37,992 nucleotides of DNA, taken from NCBI GenBank assembly GCA_029945665.1, contig JAQSCZ010000026.1, positions 1-37,992 of the forward strand, in the 5' to 3' direction. Below are positions 31,168-37,992 of this stretch, in pieces; position 1 is the first letter of the stretch, and each line of letters opens with the position of its first letter. The notes beneath the pieces were generated by a model, which ran no database searches, was not told the origin of the DNA, and saw nothing but the letters and a program-made list of their open reading frames with translations. The position numbers were made by a program, and so were the translations under genes. This DNA is from a bacterium. GTDB taxonomy: Bacteria; Bacteroidota; Bacteroidia; NS11-12g; UBA955.

Positions 31168-32295
31168 ATGAAAATTAAGTTCATTCTAATATGCCTACTC
31201 TTCACTATCTCTATTGGGGCTTGTAAAGAAACGCCAAGTGCGCAAACTTCGCCCGAGAATGGCAAAGACCGAGAAGCCCTTCTTATGCATTATGCTGATA
31301 GTTTAATTATTCCTGCTTACAGTAGTTTTCAAAACAAGTTCGATTCTTTTCAAAAACAGGTTGATAATTTTATAGGCAATCCTACACAATCAAATTTAAT
31401 TACCTTAAGAAATGCGTGGACCAGCACATACATTCAGTGGCAAACAGTAGAATTATTCGACTTCGGTCCAGCCGAAACCAATACACTCCGAAATTTTTAT
31501 AATATTTACCCGGCCGATACAAATGGCATTATTGCGAATATTGCCAACAGTGGTGCCAACCTTGAATTACCAGCAGCCTATGCACATCAAGGCTTTCCGG
31601 CACTTGATTATTTGTTGAATGGGACCGCTCCCTCTGATACGGGCATTGTCAACTACTTCACCCATGCGACTTCAGGACCACAGCGCACCGCTTATCTTAA
31701 ACGCTTAACCGACCGAATGAACCTGCTTTTGTCGGGTGTCATAAACGAATGGAAAGGTGCTTATCGAACAACTTTTATTTCAAAAACTGGTTTAGATTTA
31801 AACGCCTCTGCTTCGCTTATGACCAATGGTTTTATTTTGCATTACGAACGCTTTATACGCGCTGGTAAAATAGGCATTCCATCTGGCGCAATCGTAAATG
31901 GAATTGCAGCTCCCGAAAAAGTAGAAGCCTATTATAAAAAAGACATTTCTCAAGCGTTGTTAAAATCGGCTCACCTAGCTTATATTAAATTTTTTAATGG
32001 ACAAGCTTTTTATTCAGGCAATACTGGCCCTTCATTTAAAACTTACCTCGATGCTTTGGGCACCAAAGACCAAGCAAGTGGTAAATTATTAAGTCAAATT
32101 ATCAATGATCAGTTAATAGTAGTGGACAATAAACTCGTTGGATTAATGCCTAATCTTTATCAACAAATTACAAGTAATAACAGCGCTATGAATGATGTGT
32201 ATACCAATATGCAAACTGTTGTAAGACTACTTAAAGTTGATATGACATCGGCCATGAGTATCACCATTACCTATACAGACAACGATGGTGATTGA
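31168..32295 (+). CDS. imelysin-family lipoprotein
   Basis: A 375-residue lipoprotein with signal MKIKFILICLLFTISIGAC (Cys19). The imelysin fold is recognised from LRNAWTSTYIQWQTVELFDFGP, the HQGFPALDYLLNG segment at 140-152 and the C-terminal AHLAYIKFFNGQAFYSGNTGPSFKTYLDALG. Imelysin-like proteins are periplasmic or surface proteins tied to iron uptake. In the family the motif is GxHxxE; here the same place reads GFPALD (142-147), so His and Glu are changed. Its 3' end overlaps the HTTM gene by 11 bases. Confidence 0.85.
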   Translation: MKIKFILICLLFTISIGACKETPSAQTSPENGKDREALLMHYADSLIIPAYSSFQNKFDSFQKQVDNFIGNPTQSNLITLRNAWTSTYIQWQTVELFDFGPAETNTLRNFYNIYPADTNGIIANIANSGANLELPAAYAHQGFPALDYLLNGTAPSDTGIVNYFTHATSGPQRTAYLKRLTDRMNLLLSGVINEWKGAYRTTFISKTGLDLNASASLMTNGFILHYERFIRAGKIGIPSGAIVNGIAAPEKVEAYYKKDISQALLKSAHLAYIKFFNGQAFYSGNTGPSFKTYLDALGTKDQASGKLLSQIINDQLIVVDNKLVGLMPNLYQQITSNNSAMNDVYTNMQTVVRLLKVDMTSAMSITITYTDNDGD

Positions 32296-33628
32296 AACAT
32301 ACTTAGAAAAAAAAACTTCCATTGCCCCTTTAATCATTTTTAGGATTGGTTTCGGATTTTTACTTTTTTTAAGTATGCTAAGGTTCTGGAGTAAAGGTTG
32401 GATTGAATCACTTTACATTTCACCTACTTACCATTTTACTTTCTATGGGTTCGAATTTGTACAACCATTTGGCGTTTATACTTACCTTCTGTTTTTAGTT
32501 TGTGCACTTTCTGCTTTAATGGTGATGCTTGGTTATTTTTATCGCATTAGTGCCATCTTGCTATTTTTGAGTTTTACCTACATCGAATTGATGGATCAGT
32601 CGACTTATCTTAACCATTATTACTTCATAAGTTTAATGGCATTGTTGCTTGTATTTTTACCTGCCAATGGTCAATACTCGATAGATACTTTTCGAAAAAA
32701 AACGACACGTTTGTACCATGTTCCGAATTGGAACATTGATGCACTTAAATTAATGATGGGCATTGTGTATGTTTATGCTGGTTTAGCGAAGCTAAACAGT
32801 GATTGGCTTCTGAATGCCCTACCCCTTAAAATTTGGCTACCGGCGCGCAATGAAATGCCCATTATTGGATGGCTGTTTAATTATGAATGGGTAGCTTTTT
32901 TGTTCAGCTGGATTGGTTGTATTTATGATTTAAGTATTCCTTTTTTATTATTAAAAAAGAACACACGTCCTTTTGCCTATTTGGCCGTTGTAATCTTCCA
33001 TATACTGACTGCCTTATTATTTCCCATTGGCATGTTTCCCCACATTATGATTGTTGCTGCGCTTGTATTTTTTCCAGCAAGTTTCCATCAAAAAATCATT
33101 GACTATCTCTGTCAATTTTTACAAATAACACAAAAAGATAGCAAACAACAAACAAGCTCCAAAGGCAGCCGATTCACCCTTATATTTTTTGTTTTATTTT
33201 TTACCATCCAATTGGCATTACCTTTTAGGTATCTAGCTTATCCTGGCGAATTATTTTGGACCGAAGAAGGCTACCGTTTTTCATGGCGAGTGATGCTAAT
33301 GGAAAAAGCTGGCTATGCCCAATTTACTATCAAAGATCAAAGCGGACAAAGTTTGGTGGTAAACAATGCACAATTTCTAAGCCCCTTACAAGAAAAAATG
33401 ATGGCTACACAACCAGATATGTTGTTGCAATACGCCCACATCCTTGGCAAATATTATAACCAACATGGCTTTAGGAATACTGAAGTCTATGTTGATTCAT
33501 ACGTGGCATTAAATGGTCGATTAGGTAAAGCCTTAGTTAAACCGACAATTAATTTATCGACACAAAAAGAATCCTTTCAACACAAAACTTGGTTAACAGA
33601 ACCCAATGCAGAAATCAAAGGTTTTTAA
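32285..33628 (+). CDS. HTTM-domain membrane protein (vitamin K gamma-carboxylase-like)
   Basis: A 447-residue protein with about eight membrane helices in the first 300 residues and a soluble C-terminal part. The HTTM pattern is clear: IFRIGFGFLLFLSMLRFWSKGWIESLYISPTYHFTFYGFEFV, MDQSTYLNHYYFISLMALLLVFLPANG, VPNWNIDALKLMMGIVYVYAGLAKLNSDWL and FPHIMIVAALVFFP. The fold is shared with gamma-glutamyl carboxylase, but the bacterial role in iron operons is not established. It is translationally coupled to both neighbours (overlaps of 11 and 23 bases). Confidence 0.85.
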   Translation: MVIETYLEKKTSIAPLIIFRIGFGFLLFLSMLRFWSKGWIESLYISPTYHFTFYGFEFVQPFGVYTYLLFLVCALSALMVMLGYFYRISAILLFLSFTYIELMDQSTYLNHYYFISLMALLLVFLPANGQYSIDTFRKKTTRLYHVPNWNIDALKLMMGIVYVYAGLAKLNSDWLLNALPLKIWLPARNEMPIIGWLFNYEWVAFLFSWIGCIYDLSIPFLLLKKNTRPFAYLAVVIFHILTALLFPIGMFPHIMIVAALVFFPASFHQKIIDYLCQFLQITQKDSKQQTSSKGSRFTLIFFVLFFTIQLALPFRYLAYPGELFWTEEGYRFSWRVMLMEKAGYAQFTIKDQSGQSLVVNNAQFLSPLQEKMMATQPDMLLQYAHILGKYYNQHGFRNTEVYVDSYVALNGRLGKALVKPTINLSTQKESFQHKTWLTEPNAEIKGF

Positions 33629-35849
33629 CACATTGCTATTTTGCCTACTTTGTAACTTTGCGATGGGACAGATGCAAGATACAAGTGCGAGAAAACAGAG
33701 TCGGCATTCGAGAAAAATGACAAGTAGTGACACCTTCAAATTTCCTAAATTTAAGGTCAAGCAAAAGCTAACGGATTTCGGATTAGGGCGAATGGATGCA
33801 GTAGAGAATACAGGCATCTACGAAGGAAAAAAAACAGAGGTGATAATACCCGATCAACTGGTTGCCAATTTAGCAACTAACAATGCACGTCAAATTTTTT
33901 CGAGAGTTGCAGGTCTTAATATTTGGGAGAATGATGGCGCTGGCTTGCAACTTAATATTGGAGGACGAGGACTAGACCCCAACCGAAGTTCTAATTTCAA
34001 TGTAAGACAAAATGGGTATGATATTAGTGCCGATGCGCTAGGCTATCCAGAGAGTTATTACACCCCGCCCATGGAAGCTGTGGGCAAAGTGCAAATTGTG
34101 CGTGGAGCCGCATCTTTGCAATACGGCACTCAATTTGGTGGTCTGGTTAATTTTATACTAAAGAAGCCCGTTCAAGATAAAAAAATAGAAATTATTTTCC
34201 GTCAAAGTATTGGCTCATTTGGATTTTACAATACCTTTAACAGTATCAGTGGAACACTTAAAAAGTTTAGCTATTATACTTTTTTTCAATACAAAAGAAT
34301 GGATGGATGGCGACCTAATTCAGAACTGAATAGCACCACATTTTACACCCATTTCAACTATCAATTCACAAAAAATACCAGTTTAGGAATGGATTATACC
34401 GACATGCGTTATCTGGCCCAACAGCCTGGCGGATTATCCGATGCTATGTTTAAAGAAAATCCTCGACAATCCAATCGGGAACGCAATTGGTTCGATGTTA
34501 ATTGGCATTTATTAGCGCTTCATTTTAACCACACCATTGACAGTAGCAGTGAAATTAACATCAGAGTATTTGGTTTACTAGCCCATCGCTATGCGTTGGG
34601 GTTTCGACCAAACAGAGTAGCCACCATTGACAACAACAGCGACCGCGATTTGATAAAGGGCGATTTTAAAAATTATGGTATAGAAATTCGTTACCTAAAC
34701 CATTACCAGATTCAAAAAAAAGACATGGTATTTTTGGTGGGTACGCGTTATTACAATGGGTTCAATCACAGTATTCAGGGTATAGGCAGCAAAGGCAAAG
34801 ATGCTAATTTTAATTTTGTAAATACGAGCAATGGCATTAACAATGACTATACGTTTCCGAATGACAATGTTTCAATTTTTAGCGAAAATATTTTCAATAT
34901 CAGTGATAAATTTTCAATCACTCCAGGGGTGCGATTAGAATATATACACACCCGAGCAAAGGGACATTATAACAACATTCAATTTGATTTGGCAGGGAAT
35001 ATTATCAATACAACCCGAACCGAAGAAAATAGAAACGATGAACGAAAATTTGCAATCGCTGGATTGGGTTTGAGTTACAAGCCAATAAAAAAACTGGAAG
35101 TCTATAGCAATGTATCTCAAAACTACCGCTCGATTACCTTTAGTGATATGCGCATTACGAATCCTTCGCAGGTGATAGATCCTAATTTAAAAGACGAGCA
35201 TGGTTATTCATTTGATGTAGGTTTAAGAACGAAAAGCACGAAACTTTACACCTTCGATTTTTCAGGGTTTTTACTCAACTATAATAACCGAATAGGTGAA
35301 GTGCAATTTTATGATGCCAATAACCGTGTGTTGCGATTGAGAACCAATATCGGCAGGGCATTAATGTTAGGGGTAGAAAGCTATATAGAATCGGATGTAA
35401 TACATCTTCTGCAGCCCAAAGAAAAAGCATTGTCTGGTATCGTATTTATAAACATGGCCTTTATTCATGCGCGTTATTTGTCGGGCATGCAAACAAGTAT
35501 TAAAGGCAAAACGGTTGAGTTTGTGCCATTGATAAATGTAAAATCAGGTTTGCGTTTGGGATATAAAAATTTCAAGGCTTCGTTGCAATTCACTTATTTA
35601 TCCGATCAATTTACCGATGCAACCAATGCAGTCGAAGGCGGTGTTTCGGCAGTGGTTGGATTAATTCCGGCATATTCAATTATGGATGCGGGCTTATCCT
35701 ATCAATGGAGAAGATTAAAAGCCGAGTTATCTCTTAATAATTTAAGCAACAATCTCTATTTTTCACGCAGAGCCACTGGTTACCCAGGTCCGGGTATTTT
35801 ACCGGGCGACGGTCGTGCATTGTTTTTTACTTTGGGATATAAAATTTAA
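33606..35849 (+). CDS. TonB-dependent outer-membrane receptor, FecA-like
   Basis: A 747-residue receptor with a signal peptide (QKSKVFNTLLFCLLCNFAMG). The plug domain (about 75-195) contains NARQIFSRVAGLNIWENDG, LNIGGRGLDPNRSSNFNVRQNGYDI and VQIVRGAASLQYGTQFGGLVNFILKKP. A 22-strand-type barrel follows, with PNDNVSIFSENIFNISDKFSITPGVRLEY and a C-terminus RALFFTLGYKI. It lacks the N-terminal carboxypeptidase-regulatory domain usual for SusC. The plug is of the ferric-citrate receptor type; ligand unknown. It is the last gene of the iron operon, and its end is followed 9 bases later by a strong hairpin. Confidence 0.92.
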   Translation: MQKSKVFNTLLFCLLCNFAMGQMQDTSARKQSRHSRKMTSSDTFKFPKFKVKQKLTDFGLGRMDAVENTGIYEGKKTEVIIPDQLVANLATNNARQIFSRVAGLNIWENDGAGLQLNIGGRGLDPNRSSNFNVRQNGYDISADALGYPESYYTPPMEAVGKVQIVRGAASLQYGTQFGGLVNFILKKPVQDKKIEIIFRQSIGSFGFYNTFNSISGTLKKFSYYTFFQYKRMDGWRPNSELNSTTFYTHFNYQFTKNTSLGMDYTDMRYLAQQPGGLSDAMFKENPRQSNRERNWFDVNWHLLALHFNHTIDSSSEINIRVFGLLAHRYALGFRPNRVATIDNNSDRDLIKGDFKNYGIEIRYLNHYQIQKKDMVFLVGTRYYNGFNHSIQGIGSKGKDANFNFVNTSNGINNDYTFPNDNVSIFSENIFNISDKFSITPGVRLEYIHTRAKGHYNNIQFDLAGNIINTTRTEENRNDERKFAIAGLGLSYKPIKKLEVYSNVSQNYRSITFSDMRITNPSQVIDPNLKDEHGYSFDVGLRTKSTKLYTFDFSGFLLNYNNRIGEVQFYDANNRVLRLRTNIGRALMLGVESYIESDVIHLLQPKEKALSGIVFINMAFIHARYLSGMQTSIKGKTVEFVPLINVKSGLRLGYKNFKASLQFTYLSDQFTDATNAVEGGVSAVVGLIPAYSIMDAGLSYQWRRLKAELSLNNLSNNLYFSRRATGYPGPGILPGDGRALFFTLGYKI

Positions 35850-35857
35850 TTTCAAAT

Positions 35858-35881
35858 AAAACATACCGTTCGGTATGTTTT
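35858..35881. terminator. palindrome copy 2, likely bidirectional terminator
   Basis: AAAACATACCG (35858-35868) and CGGTATGTTTT (35871-35881) are perfect 11-bp complements around TT, with a T run on both strands. It lies between convergent genes, 9 bases after the TonB receptor stop and 72 before the stop of the opposing lipoprotein. Its core equals copies 1 and 3, and 19 bases including the left flank are identical to copy 3. Confidence 0.6.
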
Positions 35882-35952
35882 TCGATTTGAAAGTATACTA
35901 AAAATAATTTTCAGTATTTAAAGTTTAAAGAAACAAACATCTTTAAAATCCA

Positions 35953-36486
35953 TTAACGGACACTTGCCTTAACAGTGAATTCGCTATTAACTTTAACTTC
36001 TACATCTTGAGATTGCAATTGCCTTTTAACGTATGTTGTTCTTAAATTAATTGTACCGGATTTTAAATAGTTATCTAACTTTTCTGAGGTGGGTAGTAGA
36101 GCAATTGAGGCGGTATTTGTCGGAATATTATCAAGTGATGCAAGTTCAATTTCATTATTCGCATCAGTAGAAATGAAGATCTGAATTGATTTCAAAAAAT
36201 CGAAATTTTTACCTGAAGGGCTAGTGATGGTTAATAATAAATTTTTGAGTCTTATATCCTTGACATGGGCCGCATCTGAATTATTATTCTCAAACTGATC
36301 CGAGGAATTGGTTGTTACATTAGGGGTATTTACATTAATAGGCAGGTTGATTGGAACATTGGCCTGCAGGATTATACTACTTTCGTTGTAAATCGAAAAA
36401 GTGAACAGCTTTTCGACTTTTTTACAACTTGCCGAGGTTAGCATTAGTGCAATGCATACTATCGAATTGAATAATTGTTTTCTCAA
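35953..36486 (-). CDS. lipoprotein of unknown function
   Basis: A 177-residue predicted lipoprotein: RKQLFNSIVCIALMLTSASC gives a lipidated Cys at 21, followed by KKVEKL. The mature part is beta-rich (FTFSIYNESSIILQANVPINLPINVN, VKDIRLKNLLLTITSPSGKNFDFLKSIQIFIS) and ends DVEVKVNSEFTVKASVR, suggesting an Ig-like or beta-sandwich fold. I recognise no family. The start is TTG at 36484-36486, since no ATG gives a signal peptide. A minus-strand promoter box lies 18 bases upstream. Confidence 0.7.
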   Translation of the reverse strand: MRKQLFNSIVCIALMLTSASCKKVEKLFTFSIYNESSIILQANVPINLPINVNTPNVTTNSSDQFENNNSDAAHVKDIRLKNLLLTITSPSGKNFDFLKSIQIFISTDANNEIELASLDNIPTNTASIALLPTSEKLDNYLKSGTINLRTTYVKRQLQSQDVEVKVNSEFTVKASVR

Positions 36487-36503
36487 AGTTTAAATATTTA
36501 AAA

Positions 36504-36511
36504 CAAAGATA
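36504..36511 (-). promoter_or_regulatory. -7 box of the lipoprotein gene
   Basis: On the minus strand TATCTTTG matches TAnnTTTG, 18 bases before the TTG start at 36486. It is identical to the box before hppD. No well-spaced -33 element. Confidence 0.4.
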
Positions 36512-36760
36512 ATACAAATCAAAAAAATTTGAAAATCTATTCTTACAAATTAAAAAGCTCAAATAAATGACCATCAAACATACTTAACAAGCCAATGAAC
36601 GACATTAAAAAGATTCGATTGCTTTATACTTGAAAAAATCGAATGAAATTTAGTTGAAATTTAAAATTAACGACATCAAACTTTCTATGTTTTCATTTAC
36701 AAAAAAGATTTAGTATGATTTAGTGAGCAGAAGGTGGTTATAAAACCAAGTCATTTCAAA

Positions 36761-36786
36761 TAAAACATACCAGTCGGTATGTTTTA
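36761..36786. promoter_or_regulatory. palindrome copy 3, operator or terminator
   Basis: TAAAACATACC (36761-36771) and GGTATGTTTTA (36776-36786) are perfect 11-bp complements around AGTC. It lies 21 bases downstream of the epimerase stop, so it could terminate that gene, and also about 275 bases upstream of the lipoprotein start. The left flank ATTTCAAATAAAACATACC is identical to copy 2. Confidence 0.5.
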
Positions 36787-36806
36787 TAAACAAATAGTTA
36801 TTAAGT

Positions 36807-37823
36807 CTATTTTTTGACAACGCCCAAACCGGGATTTGAACTTAAAATCAAATGTCCATTATCGATGGCTACGCCTGTAAAAAGATCATTGGTCATCATT
36901 AAATGCCCATCCAAATCTACCTTATCGAACAAGTCAGCTAAGTTGGCGGCAGCAGTTATGGCGCAAACCGATTCGGCCATGCAACCCAGCATTAATTTCA
37001 AATTATAGGAACGTGCACGTTCAATCATTTTGAAGGCATTGCTAAGGCCACCGCATTTCATTAATTTAATATTCACGCCATGAAAGAATTGGTGCTTATT
37101 ATCGATATCCTCGATGGTTTGAATAGACTCATCGCCATAAATCGGTATGGGACTATTTTGTTTGAGCCAATCAAATTGATGAATTAAGTGATCAGGCATT
37201 GGTTGTTCAGCATATTCTATACCTTGTTCACTCAGCCAAATTAACAATTCCAGTGCCAAATATTTATCTTGTATACCTTGGTTAAAATCTACACCTATGG
37301 GTTGCTTACTGTGCGCTTGTATAAGCGCAATGGTGTGTTTTATATAGAGCGGATCGCTATTTAATTTTACTTTTAAAGATGGAAAATGATAGGCTTTTGT
37401 AAGCTGACGAAGGATAAAGTAATTATCTCCTATACCGATTGTAAATGAGGTGGGTATGGGCTTATTTGGTGACTTAACAAAAAAAGATCGAACAGCGGTG
37501 TTATTCATTTTACCTTTCAAATCGAGTAACGCCATGTCTAAAGCTGCTTTGGCAGGCAAGTAATTCGAAACACTGTTGATGTAATTCTGAATCGATGCTA
37601 GGTCGTCAACATCCTTAAACTTTGTAAAATCCAAGGCTTCTAGAAAAATTAAATTATCAGCGCGTTTCTCTTTCATATAAGGTGTAAAAGAAGCTTCGCC
37701 ATATCCCACCATGCCATTAATTTCTAATTCTAAATAAATCACTTCAGTGCCGGTTCTGGCATTGGCTGAAACCGCAAACACTTCGTCAAATTTCAAGTCA
37801 TAAGCATCATATTTTAAATGCAT
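36807..37823 (-). CDS. dipeptide epimerase (L-Ala-D/L-Glu epimerase type), enolase superfamily
   Basis: A 338-residue enzyme of the muconate-lactonising subgroup. The active site is visible: the KxK pair in PSLKVKLNS, metal ligands in GVDFNQG, EYAEQPMP and YGDESI, and the opposing Lys in NIKLMKCGGL. Members with this layout epimerise L-Ala-D-Glu and similar dipeptides in murein peptide recycling, but substrate range varies. The capping-domain segment EVIYLELEINGMVGYGEASFTPYMKEK is intact. It stands alone, with palindrome copy 3 just after its stop. Confidence 0.88.
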   Translation of the reverse strand: MHLKYDAYDLKFDEVFAVSANARTGTEVIYLELEINGMVGYGEASFTPYMKEKRADNLIFLEALDFTKFKDVDDLASIQNYINSVSNYLPAKAALDMALLDLKGKMNNTAVRSFFVKSPNKPIPTSFTIGIGDNYFILRQLTKAYHFPSLKVKLNSDPLYIKHTIALIQAHSKQPIGVDFNQGIQDKYLALELLIWLSEQGIEYAEQPMPDHLIHQFDWLKQNSPIPIYGDESIQTIEDIDNKHQFFHGVNIKLMKCGGLSNAFKMIERARSYNLKLMLGCMAESVCAITAAANLADLFDKVDLDGHLMMTNDLFTGVAIDNGHLILSSNPGLGVVKK

Positions 37824-37903
37824 GGAATATTAAATAATATAGTGACGAAAATAAGGTTAATAATAAATTTAAACAGTAATACTTATTCCATCTATCAACA
37901 AAA

Positions 37904-37929
37904 AAGTCCTTGCCATTGGACAAGGACTT
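37904..37929 (-). terminator. intrinsic terminator of a gene entering from the right edge
   Basis: AAGTCCTTG (37904-37912) and CAAGGACTT (37921-37929) form a perfect 9-bp stem around an 8-base loop. Read on the minus strand it is followed by TTTT (from the run of A at 37901-37905), the form of a Rho-independent terminator. It does not belong to the epimerase, whose start is at 37823. Confidence 0.75.
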
Positions 37930-37957
37930 ATTTAAAAATCTGAATGTCCGCAAAGTA

Positions 37958-37992
37958 TCATAACCCTGTAATACTAGCAATAACGAGCCTGT
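37958..37992 (-). CDS. possible 3' end of a gene cut by the right edge
   Basis: On the minus strand one frame reads RLVIASITGL then TGA (37960-37958), 28 bases before the terminator above. Ten residues are too few to identify anything. Another frame is also open, so this is based mainly on the terminator's presence. Confidence 0.25.
   Translation of the reverse strand, partial: RLVIASITGL

Larger units (their letters stand above)
36487..36806. other. 320-base gap upstream of the lipoprotein gene
   Basis: No coding frame. It holds a promoter box for the lipoprotein, an 8-bp inverted repeat ATTCGATT (36613-36620) / AATCGAAT (36637-36644), and palindrome copy 3 near its right end. The rest is A/T-rich and featureless. 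Confidence 0.7.

Overview
The window comes from a low-GC member of the Bacteroidota. The evidence is a porZ-like type IX secretion gene directly upstream of recO, a ligA / DUF6913 / dapA neighbourhood, many SpII-type lipoproteins, a FecA-like TonB-dependent receptor, and repeated TAnnTTTG (-7 type) promoter boxes in place of E. coli-like -10 boxes. Isolated housekeeping genes give no species name. I see no rRNA or tRNA gene, transposase, prophage gene or CRISPR-Cas system.

Layout. 1-1.7 kb: end of an unknown gene and a putative outer-membrane beta-barrel protein. 1.8-3.9 kb (minus strand): hotdog thioesterase, FtsE-like ABC ATPase, uracil-DNA glycosylase and a small DUF2805 protein. 3.9-9.0 kb (plus strand): NAD-dependent DNA ligase, a 33-bp tandem repeat array, a DUF4143 ATPase, a DUF6913 protein and dapA. 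9.0-11.6 kb (minus): a GT-C glycosyltransferase and 4-hydroxyphenylpyruvate dioxygenase. 11.8-15.5 kb (plus): porZ, recO and a small lipoprotein. 15.5-16.0 kb: a gene-free island of degenerate direct and inverted repeats. 16.0-18.3 kb: divergent fbp and aspartate kinase.

18.35-28.44 kb (minus) is the most distinctive part. It is one tightly packed run of nine genes with junctions of -11 to +3 bases. In transcription order they are HMG-CoA reductase, a UbiA-type prenyltransferase, a three-domain PEP-utilising phosphotransferase, a CdsA-type cytidylyltransferase, a CDP-alcohol phosphatidyltransferase, a BtaA-like DUF3419 protein, a CTP-dependent phytol/dolichol-kinase-like membrane protein, a GNAT-like acyltransferase and an adenylate-forming ligase. 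Together they look like an assembly line for an isoprenoid-containing or otherwise unusual polar lipid. The product cannot be read from sequence. The last gene appears to begin at an ATT codon placed exactly where two upstream junctions have ATG.

28.5-29.6 kb holds two small DUF proteins and an FMN-dependent reductase. 29.8-35.85 kb is an iron-uptake-type operon (DUF4856 lipoprotein, imelysin-like lipoprotein, HTTM membrane protein, TonB-dependent receptor) behind a well-formed promoter overlapped by two 23-bp near-palindromes that look like metalloregulator sites. 35.9-37.9 kb: an unknown lipoprotein and a dipeptide epimerase. Three ATACC-N4-GGTAT palindromes flank the iron operon and its neighbours. 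A strong minus-strand terminator near the right edge implies another gene ending just outside or at the edge.
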